Source: Bacilli bacterium
GTDB taxonomy: Bacteria > Bacillota_I > Bacilli_A > RF39 > UBA660
Direction of reading: 5' to 3'
Length of the DNA: 5,222 bases
Assembly (NCBI GenBank): GCA_024698845.1
Contig: JAILQR010000124.1
Coordinates: forward strand, 1 to 5,222
A model generated the notes under the pieces. It was given only the letters and a program-made list of their open reading frames with translations, was not told the origin of the DNA and did no database searches. Within the stretch, counting starts at the first letter, position 1. Each line of letters starts with the position of its first letter. Position numbers and translations under genes: made by a program. Shown here piece after piece: positions 1 through 5,217 of the stretch.

Positions 1-1370
1 TAGGCTACATCATATCTTTCTCTAATAGAGATTGATTCATATTTAACATCAATCACAACTTTACCATCAGAATTAATTACACCATGTTTTCCATTCTTAT
101 TAGTAACTTCATAGTATCTACCATAACTATAAATTGATGAATATGATTTAGATACTTTTTTACCTTTAGTATTAATTAAATAATATTTAGAACCATCTTT
201 ACTTACAATAGCTACTTTATTATCATCAAATAATGATGCTCTTTTAAATGACCCTTTAAATGCCAAGTTACCTTTTTTGTCATAATATTTAACACCATCT
301 TTTGTTGTAACTAAGTAAAGTTCTTCAGTAACGTAACCTGTAACTCCGATAGTTCCTACAACAGATTGTTTCTTTTTACCATTTACAAAGAAATTAACTT
401 TTTTATAGTCAGAACTTCTTTCTGCATAAGTTTCATCATTAATAAATGCTGTACCACCAGCTATTTTGTTTCCTAATTTAGTTTTCTTTCCTTTTAATTC
501 AACAAAATATGCTCCGTCTTTTGTAGTACATACAACATTATCATTATAAATATTAAATCCAGTACATTTATCAGATAAATCTACAACGTTACCTTTAGTA
601 ACGATGATTTGTCCATCTTTCTTAACAGTTTCAAACCAAGATGCACAAGCATTTAAAGTAAATGTTTTTCCATCCTCAGTTACATTATTAACACAGTAAT
701 GTTGTTTTTTATTAATTGTCGCAATAGTGTCAGCTTTCTTAACATTGAATAATACAGTTTTACCATTATAGTAAACAGTTGCATATTCATCTAATCTACT
801 TACGGTAGGTTCTTTAGCTTTTTTATTATATTTAAAATCAATAATTTTATCTCCGTCATAGTTATAAACTGTATAAGTTTTTTTATCATCAACTATGATA
901 ATTGGATAATCATCACCATATGAATCTAGATCAATATCTTTTCCACTAGCTAAAACTTTTCCTTTAGAAGTTAAGACATCATATCCATCGTCTTTTCTTG
1001 CTTTATATAATCCTCTATAATCAGAAATGTAATTATATTTCCCTTTTTTAACTATTTCTTTACCTTTTTCATTTAAGATAGCATATTCACCAGCTTCGTA
1101 AGACACTAAGGCAGAATGATTATTAAATTTACTTGCTGATTCATAAATGAATTTACTTAGTTGTTTACCTGATTCGTTAAATAAAGCATATTTGCCTTTC
1201 TTATTTTTTATAAAGAAAGATTCAGTATAGCTTGCTCTATCTTTATAGTCATTTTTGCTTGATGTACAACCTTTAATTAAAAATATAATTAATACTACTA
1301 ATATTAATACTGCACATAAAGCACATAAAGCTTTTTTATTTAGTTTAAATTTCTTATCTTTTGTTTCCAT
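1..1370 (-). CDS. Membrane-anchored WG-type beta-repeat protein, 3' end beyond the window
   Basis: An open frame of 456 codons runs from ATG 1370-1368 off the left edge without a stop, so the C-terminus is missing. The start is set by AAGAAAGGA at 1387-1379, 8 bases upstream. Residues 1-13 are basic. Residues 14-32 form a hydrophobic span ending in IKGC (Cys35). This could be a lipobox, but Lys at -2 is atypical, so an uncleaved N-terminal anchor is equally likely. The rest is a string of about 9 degenerate units of 30-45 residues with the pattern aromatic-x-[VIL]-N-x-x-G-K, then a short strand and K-Y-x-x-[IA]. The clearest are residues 52-91 (KGKYALFNESGKQL), 93-124 (AILNEKGKEIV) and 424-456 (GKHGVINSDGKVVIDVKYESI). 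The pattern matches WG repeats (KWG family), with Trp mostly replaced by Tyr or His. Cys226, 242, 269 and 281 lie in the ectodomain. It probably acts outside the membrane as a binding scaffold; ligand and role are unknown. The family call is fairly sure, the function is not. Confidence 0.85.
   Translation of the reverse strand, partial: METKDKKFKLNKKALCALCAVLILVVLIIFLIKGCTSSKNDYKDRASYTESFFIKNKKGKYALFNESGKQLSKFIYESASKFNNHSALVSYEAGEYAILNEKGKEIVKKGKYNYISDYRGLYKARKDDGYDVLTSKGKVLASGKDIDLDSYGDDYPIIIVDDKKTYTVYNYDGDKIIDFKYNKKAKEPTVSRLDEYATVYYNGKTVLFNVKKADTIATINKKQHYCVNNVTEDGKTFTLNACASWFETVKKDGQIIVTKGNVVDLSDKCTGFNIYNDNVVCTTKDGAYFVELKGKKTKLGNKIAGGTAFINDETYAERSSDYKKVNFFVNGKKKQSVVGTIGVTGYVTEELYLVTTKDGVKYYDKKGNLAFKGSFKRASLFDDNKVAIVSKDGSKYYLINTKGKKVSKSYSSIYSYGRYYEVTNKNGKHGVINSDGKVVIDVKYESISIRERYDVA
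1312..1331 (-). repeat. 9-bp in-frame tandem repeat in the membrane anchor of the WG-repeat gene
   Basis: GCACATAAA occurs twice back to back on the plus strand (1312-1320 and 1321-1329), followed by a further GC. Read on the coding strand, it encodes the repeated Ala-Leu-Cys at residues 14-19, inside the hydrophobic anchor. Because the unit is 9 bases, gain or loss of a copy would lengthen or shorten the membrane segment by three residues without shifting the frame. Confidence 0.8.
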
Positions 1371-1394
1371 AAAACATATCCTTTCTTAAAAATT

Positions 1395-1424
1395 ATTATA
1401 ACAAAAAAAGAGTGATTTTGTCAC
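1395..1424 (-). promoter_or_regulatory. Predicted sigma-A-type promoter of the WG-repeat gene, overlapping the nusG terminator
   Basis: On the minus strand, GTGACA (1424-1419, 5/6 to TTGACA) is followed after 18 bases by a perfect TATAAT (1400-1395). Transcription would start near 1388-1387, almost at the ribosome binding site (1387-1379), giving a leader of about 17 bases. The -35 box lies within the loop and left stem of the nusG terminator, and the spacer contains its U-tract. The perfect -10 is the strong part of this call; the -35 could be coincidental. Confidence 0.6.
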
Positions 1425-1427
1425 TCT
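1403..1427 (-). terminator. Rho-independent terminator after nusG
   Basis: On the minus strand, AGAGTGA (1427-1421) and TCACTCT (1415-1409) form a perfect 7-bp stem around the 5-base loop CAAAA. Six further T residues (1408-1403) follow. The stem begins on the last two bases of the nusG stop codon TAG, so there is no spacer between gene and terminator. The stem has only three G-C pairs, so some read-through into the WG-repeat gene is plausible. Confidence 0.85.
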
Positions 1428-1959
1428 AATTCTTGCTTACTTGGAATAGTTCAACTTCAACAGAAGTTTCTTGACCAAATAAATCTATTAATATAGATAA
1501 ACGATTTGTTTCTGTGTTAATTGTATCAACTTTACCATGCATTCCTTTAAATGGACCATCTGTAATAGATACTTCATCACCAACGGCGATTTCAGATTCA
1601 ATATTAAGTCTTGATAGACCCATATTAGATAGAACTCTATCAATTTCTTGTGGTAATAATGGTGTTGGTTTAGAACCACGACCACTAGAACCGATTAATC
1701 CTGTAACACCAGGAGTGTTTCTAACTAAATGCCATGCTTCATCAGTCATGATCATTTCAACTAAGATATATCCAGGGAACATCTTTTTAGTTTTTTCTTT
1801 TTTAACACCATCTTTTACTTCTACTTCAGTAGTTTCAGGAACGATAACTCTAAAGATGTAATCTTGCATACCCATTGATTCAGCACGCATTTCTAATTTT
1901 TCTTTAACTTTACTTTCGTGTCCACTATAAGTGTTAACAACATACCATTCTTTTTCCAT
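1426..1959 (-). CDS. nusG: Transcription termination/antitermination factor NusG
   Basis: A complete 177-residue protein, the usual length for Bacillus-type NusG. NusG binds the RNA polymerase clamp and modulates pausing and termination; its KOW domain contacts partner proteins. The NGN domain covers about residues 4-115, with WYVVNTYSGHE at the start, the family hallmark FPGYILVEM at 61-69 and RNTPGV at 80-85. The KOW domain covers about 122-177 with GPFKGMHGKV at 135-144. Asn81 and Thr82 match the B. subtilis NusG residues known to drive pausing at T-rich non-template DNA, so the same activity is likely here. AGAAAGG, the ribosome binding site, lies in the last codons of secE, and only 3 bases separate secE stop from nusG start, so the two are co-transcribed and probably translationally coupled. 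The stop TAG overlaps its own terminator. Unlike in Bacillus, the next gene is not rplK. Confidence 0.98.
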   Translation of the reverse strand: MEKEWYVVNTYSGHESKVKEKLEMRAESMGMQDYIFRVIVPETTEVEVKDGVKKEKTKKMFPGYILVEMIMTDEAWHLVRNTPGVTGLIGSSGRGSKPTPLLPQEIDRVLSNMGLSRLNIESEIAVGDEVSITDGPFKGMHGKVDTINTETNRLSILIDLFGQETSVEVELFQVSKN

Positions 1960-1962
1960 ATA

Positions 1963-2151
1963 TTAGAACCTTTCTACTATCCATGACATTCCCATTGTAA
2001 GTAACATAAAGAAACCTACAACTACAAGTATAAATACTACTGTTGATACTGTATATTTAACAATATCTTTCTTTTCTGGCCATTTAACTTTAGATAATTC
2101 TTTACCTACTTCTTTGAAGTAGCCATTCTTTTTCTTTTTTTCTTTTTTCAC
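1963..2151 (-). CDS. secE: Preprotein translocase subunit SecE
   Basis: A complete 62-residue protein, the normal size for the single-span SecE of Gram-positive bacteria. SecE clamps the two halves of SecY in the membrane and is an essential part of the SecYEG protein-export channel. The N-terminus is very lysine-rich. The amphipathic helix carries the SecE signature with KELSKVKWPEKKD at about residues 17-29. One membrane span follows at about 36-58. The start is GTG (2151-2149), supported by GAGGTG 5 bases upstream and by the absence of another in-frame start. It is the first gene of a two-gene operon with nusG, the conserved bacterial pairing. The first codons consist of runs of five to seven A residues split by single G residues, which could be slippage-prone. 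Confidence 0.96.
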   Translation of the reverse strand: MKKEKKKKNGYFKEVGKELSKVKWPEKKDIVKYTVSTVVFILVVVGFFMLLTMGMSWIVERF

Positions 2152-2190
2152 AAAAACACCTCATTAAATTTTTTCAAATAAAAAACACCT
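2152..2190 (-). repeat. 10-base direct repeat linking the terminator right arm and the secE ribosome binding site
   Basis: AGGTGTTTTT occurs on the minus strand at 2190-2181, as the right arm of the upstream terminator, and again exactly at 2161-2152, covering the secE Shine-Dalgarno region. Both copies are complementary to the terminator's left arm AAAACACCT (2231-2223). Read-through RNA could therefore fold either the terminator or a structure that hides the secE ribosome binding site. The repeat is seen directly; a regulatory role is inference. Confidence 0.6.
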
Positions 2191-2231
2191 TTTTAGTGCT
2201 ACAAATAATATAGCACTTAATTAGGTGTTTT
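2180..2231 (-). terminator. Two-tier hairpin terminator after the sigma factor gene
   Basis: On the minus strand, an outer 9-bp stem pairs AAAACACCT (2231-2223) with AGGTGTTTT (2190-2182). An A/T internal loop (5 and 4 bases) separates it from an inner 7-bp stem, AGTGCTA (2217-2211) with TAGCACT (2201-2195), closed by a 9-base loop. The right arm runs into six T residues (2185-2180). It starts 25 bases after the sigma factor stop codon. The hairpin is nearly symmetrical, but the plus-strand side has only four T residues and no plus-strand gene needs it. Confidence 0.85.
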
Positions 2232-2235
2232 GCAA
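2207..2235 (-). promoter_or_regulatory. Predicted promoter of secE-nusG inside the sigma factor terminator
   Basis: TTGCAA (2235-2230, 4/6 to TTGACA) and TATATT (2212-2207, 5/6 to TATAAT) are separated by the optimal 17 bases. The start would fall near 2200, in the right half of the terminator hairpin. RNA made from this promoter would then lack the left arms and could not form the terminator. No better promoter is visible in the roughly 50 bases left before secE. Start-site mapping would settle it. Confidence 0.5.
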
Positions 2236-2256
2236 GTATTTTATTAAGATATAGGA

Positions 2257-2862
2257 CTAGTTTCTTTCACTTAATATCTTTTTAATTTTAGTTTTAATTC
2301 TTTGTATGGCATTATCAATTTGTTTAGGTTCTTTATCAAGTACCTCAGATATATCTCTATAACTTAAACCCATACGTAAAAGTTCAAACACTTCATTTTC
2401 TGCAGCTGTTAATACATCCTTAATATTTTTCATAAGTTCTTCAAAAGATTCATTTTCTGATACCTTAATTAATGGATCAGAGTCAACATCTTCTATTAGT
2501 TCTTTTAAAGGAAGATCTTGGTATGTATAATCAAGAGATAAACTATCTTTTATAGCTTGGTTCTTTTGTCTTCCTGCCTTGATACATGTTTTTTTTATTT
2601 TTCTTTCTACACATAAACTTACAAATGATCTAACAGCAGCATCTTTATTTGGATCATAGTTTAATATTGCATCCGTAAATGAAACTAACGCTTCCTGGTA
2701 TAAATCATTTATATCTATACCTAAAGTTTTTGCAAGTGGTGTATATTTTCTAATTAGATAATTAATCAAATCATTATACCTATTAAATAATATACTTTTT
2801 GCATCTTCATTATTTTCATGTACAAGTTCTATTAATTGTTCATCAGAATATTCATTGTTCAT
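2257..2862 (-). CDS. sigH: SigH-like sigma-70 family RNA polymerase sigma factor
   Basis: A complete 201-residue alternative sigma factor, close in length to Bacillus SigH. It would direct core RNA polymerase to a particular promoter set. Region 2 spans about residues 21-101: region 2.2, the core-binding part, has DLYQEALVSFTDAILNYDP (53-71), and regions 2.3-2.4 have RSFVSLCVERKI (78-89) and GRQK (97-100), resembling the CITRQI...TRQK stretch of SigH. An acidic linker (about 117-140) replaces region 3. Region 4 (about 150-200) ends in a helix-turn-helix, SYRDISEVLDKEPKQIDNAI (167-186), again SigH-like (SYQEIS...KSIDNALQR). The start ATG has AAAGGA 8 bases upstream, and an ATG further up is stopped at once. 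Its place next to secE-nusG matches the sigH locus of Bacilli, which supports the symbol. In Bacillus SigH serves early sporulation and competence; whether this organism does either cannot be seen here. Confidence 0.85.
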   Translation of the reverse strand: MNNEYSDEQLIELVHENNEDAKSILFNRYNDLINYLIRKYTPLAKTLGIDINDLYQEALVSFTDAILNYDPNKDAAVRSFVSLCVERKIKKTCIKAGRQKNQAIKDSLSLDYTYQDLPLKELIEDVDSDPLIKVSENESFEELMKNIKDVLTAAENEVFELLRMGLSYRDISEVLDKEPKQIDNAIQRIKTKIKKILSERN

Positions 2863-2895
2863 AGCAACATTCCTTTAAAAATCAAATTCACTAGT

Positions 2896-2904
2896 AGAAT
2901 AACA
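2896..2904 (-). promoter_or_regulatory. Weak candidate extended -10 element for the sigma factor gene
   Basis: TGTTATTCT on the minus strand (2904-2896) has the TGn extension and a 4/6 TATAAT match, lying directly after the ABC operon terminator and 33 bases before the start codon. No convincing -35 is present 16-18 bases upstream, where the terminator's U-tract and stem lie. A separate promoter is expected because a strong terminator precedes this gene, but this exact element is only a candidate. Confidence 0.25.
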
Positions 2905-2912
2905 TAGTAAGT

Positions 2913-2943
2913 AAAAAAAAGAAATAGTTATATTAACTATTTC
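2913..2943 (-). terminator. Strong Rho-independent terminator of the ABC exporter operon
   Basis: On the minus strand, GAAATAGTTA (2943-2934) and TAACTATTTC (2930-2921) form a perfect 10-bp stem around a 3-base loop. Eight T residues follow without interruption (2920-2913). It begins 14 bases after the permease stop codon. The stem is A-T-rich, but stem length and U-tract are ideal. Confidence 0.9.
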
Positions 2944-2957
2944 GACATTATTTAACA

Positions 2958-4514
2958 TTAATTATAGGAGTTTTCAAACTTTTTCTTACCGTATGTTCTA
3001 AGCACATAATTAACTATAATAAATAACGCGATTAATATAATTAAATAGTATTTTATGTAACTTGGGCCTTTCATTAAAACAAGTGGTAATATACCAATAA
3101 GCATTGATGCTATTAACGATAAGAATGATTGTAAACTTTGTTTAATAACTTTAATTTCTTGAACCCATTCAAGTTTTAAAAATAACATATCTAACAGTAA
3201 ATGAATATTTGTATATAAAAGTATTGCCGTAATAGCAATTGCTATAAATAATATTATATAGAATATTGAGTAATTTGCTCTTAACGAAACAGCAATTATT
3301 GTCATTAATGTTATAGGTGCCATTAATATTATCTCAAATAACATTTTTTCTTTGATGATATCATTAAATGTTATTGGTAAGTTTTTTAGAACATTAAAAC
3401 ATTTACCCTCAAGTGACATTGATACAGCAGCAGGATATATAAATCCACATAACATAACAATTATAAATGGAATTACATACGATACTGTTTTTATGCCTTC
3501 AGTTTCAAATTCTATGCCCTTAATTTTAAATGCTACAGTTACAAATAACATTGTTATCATAACTACACCCATACATGAATTCATCAAATAATTTGCCGAT
3601 GAAAATAATTTTTTAAAATCCTTAACCAATAATGATTTGGTTTTAGATAATTTTTTCTTATATTTGATCTTAGTGTTTTTGCTTTTGTGAACTTGATGTA
3701 TTCTTCCGTTTAATTTATCAAATGTTTTTGAGGTTATAATAACAAGACCAGTAAAGAATAAAAGATTAGCAATAGTAAATATAATCAACGATATTATATT
3801 ACTATCTATTAATATTTCTTTATATGTTTTGGTTATTGGATATACTCTATTAAATAAATTAATAAAAGATTCTCCAAAACTTGCCACTTTAGTTCCTGTC
3901 ATTCCTGCAGACTTTTCGCCTATATATACACCTATAAGAAGGGCTGCAATAGAAAGCACTGTTTGTATACTTTCTTTTTTTCTAAAAAATGAACTTATAT
4001 AACTAATTAAATATCCTACTGCAACTGCAATAACTATCGGAATGCATGGAATAATTAATAATGTTACATAAAATAAAAGATGAAATAATAACGTTACAGA
4101 TACTGCATTTATATATAAAAAATAAGGCGGTAACATAACTGTAAAAGTAATTATTAAAGCATAAAGATATATTTCAAATATCTTACTTATTAGTATATAC
4201 TCTTTTTTTATAGGCATTGATTGAAGCATATCTAAATCTTTTGCTTCAAAAAATAAATCTTTTATTTTTTTATAGTTAGTTAATATTAAAAATAACGAAG
4301 TAAACACAAAATATTGAGGTAATATTATATATTCTGCATTTATTAATTTGTATCCTTCAATTGCATTACTTGCAAATAAATATGAATAATACGCTATTAA
4401 GGCAAGTGCTAGTAAAAGAATAAAGACTTGAGGTATTTTTTTGCTTTTCTTTTCGTTTCTTCCTCTTACTAGTCCTAAAAGATTTACCTTAATTAAGGAT
4501 AGTAATTTATTCAT
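2958..4514 (-). CDS. ABC exporter permease subunit, polytopic membrane protein
   Basis: I take ATG 4514-4512 as the start, giving 518 residues. An in-frame TTG at 4523 would add three residues but has no usable ribosome binding site. The ATG overlaps the end of the ATPase gene by 8 bases, which implies translational coupling. The protein is almost wholly hydrophobic, with about 12 spans. Approximate segments are residues 28-48, 64-80, 107-135, 139-174, 185-200, 240-260, 310-330, 345-365, 390-410, 417-440, 463-482 and 487-505. A lysine-rich cytoplasmic loop lies at about 265-305. The motif E-x-K-x-x-x-x-L-x-x-[ML]-P-I occurs at about 90-102 and again at about 369-381, each followed by K-x-x-x-E-I and a span, so the protein looks like two related halves. 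Size and layout fit the large putative ABC-2-like permeases paired with EcsA-like ATPases. It would form the membrane channel; the substrate cannot be told. Confidence 0.85.
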   Translation of the reverse strand: MNKLLSLIKVNLLGLVRGRNEKKSKKIPQVFILLLALALIAYYSYLFASNAIEGYKLINAEYIILPQYFVFTSLFLILTNYKKIKDLFFEAKDLDMLQSMPIKKEYILISKIFEIYLYALIITFTVMLPPYFLYINAVSVTLLFHLLFYVTLLIIPCIPIVIAVAVGYLISYISSFFRKKESIQTVLSIAALLIGVYIGEKSAGMTGTKVASFGESFINLFNRVYPITKTYKEILIDSNIISLIIFTIANLLFFTGLVIITSKTFDKLNGRIHQVHKSKNTKIKYKKKLSKTKSLLVKDFKKLFSSANYLMNSCMGVVMITMLFVTVAFKIKGIEFETEGIKTVSYVIPFIIVMLCGFIYPAAVSMSLEGKCFNVLKNLPITFNDIIKEKMLFEIILMAPITLMTIIAVSLRANYSIFYIILFIAIAITAILLYTNIHLLLDMLFLKLEWVQEIKVIKQSLQSFLSLIASMLIGILPLVLMKGPSYIKYYLIILIALFIIVNYVLRTYGKKKFENSYN

Positions 4515-5217
4515 GAGAAACAAGTTCCATAAAGATATCTTCTAATGAAGAATTCTTTGTCATCTTATTCATATCACCTTCAGCTATTATCTTTCCTTCT
4601 TTTATAATAGCTATTCTATTACATAATTTTTCGGCAACATCTAAGACATGAGTTGAGAAGAAAATGATTTTCCCTTCTTTAGTCATTTGTTTCATAATAT
4701 CTTTTAACTTATGAGTTGATACTGGATCCAAACCAACAAATGGTTCATCCATTATTATTACATCCGGATTATGAACTAAAGCTGCTATAATAACTATCTT
4801 TTGTTTCATTCCATGTGAATAACTTGAAATTTTATCATTTAAGTTTTTATCAATTTCTAATAACTTACTATATTCTTTAATTTTTTCATTTTTATATTCT
4901 TCTGGAGTATCAAACATATCAGCTATAAATGATATATATTCATTACCCGTAAGGTAATCATATATATCAGGACTATCTGGTATATATGCTACTTTACTTT
5001 TAATTGTAAGTGGTTCATTTTTAATTGATACATTATCATATAAAACATCTCCACTATCAAACGGAAGTATTCCAAGCATTGATTTTATAGTTGTTGTTTT
5101 ACCTGCTCCATTTGATCCAATAAAAGCATATATATCACCATTATTAATAGTTAAATTTATATCCTTTAAAACTTCTTTTTTTCCATATTTTTTGCATAAG
5201 TTTTTTATTTCAATCAT
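4507..5217 (-). CDS. ABC transporter ATP-binding protein, EcsA-like
   Basis: A complete 236-residue ABC ATPase that would power the permease encoded directly downstream. Walker A is GSNGAGKT (34-41), the signature region SYSHGMKQK (132-140) replaces LSGGQ, Walker B is VIIMDEP (153-159), the D-loop GLDP is at 162-165 and the switch histidine is His190 in STH. The Q-loop position reads AYIPDSPDIYDYLT (77-90), with Asp where most ABC proteins have Gln. The same substitution style (IPE or IPD, then P-x-[VI]-Y) and the GMKQK signature are typical of EcsA-type and related export ATPases, so I do not read it as inactivation. The start fits the usual M-I-E-I-K-N-L opening, but only 5 bases precede it in the window, so ribosome binding site and promoter are not visible, and genes further upstream in the operon cannot be excluded. 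The substrate is unknown; export of a peptide, lipid or toxic compound is possible. Confidence 0.93.
   Translation of the reverse strand: MIEIKNLCKKYGKKEVLKDINLTINNGDIYAFIGSNGAGKTTTIKSMLGILPFDSGDVLYDNVSIKNEPLTIKSKVAYIPDSPDIYDYLTGNEYISFIADMFDTPEEYKNEKIKEYSKLLEIDKNLNDKISSYSHGMKQKIVIIAALVHNPDVIIMDEPFVGLDPVSTHKLKDIMKQMTKEGKIIFFSTHVLDVAEKLCNRIAIIKEGKIIAEGDMNKMTKNSSLEDIFMELVSHE

Noticed and set aside
1488..1685. 65-residue open frame on the minus strand
   Set aside because: It is nested within nusG in another frame and has no ribosome binding site or family resemblance.
1514..1861. 115-residue open frame on the plus strand
   Set aside because: It lies wholly antisense to nusG, whose identity is certain. 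The predicted protein shows no recognisable domain and reads like a mirror of the NusG codons.
2257..2862. ECF-type (RpoE-like) sigma factor
   Set aside because: Region 2.3-2.4, the acidic linker, the length of about 200 residues and the secE-nusG neighbourhood fit SigH better.
2863..2957. Riboswitch or small RNA between the permease and the sigma factor gene
   Set aside because: The only structure is the 10-bp hairpin with its U-tract, which a simple terminator explains; the remaining bases are unstructured AT-rich sequence.
3352..3591. 79-residue open frame on the plus strand
   Set aside because: It is antisense to the permease gene, with no domain and no plausible promoter or terminator on that strand.
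4515..4523. TTG at 4523 as the permease start
   Set aside because: It adds only three residues and has no well-placed ribosome binding site. ATG 4514 gives the usual stop-start overlap with the ATPase gene.
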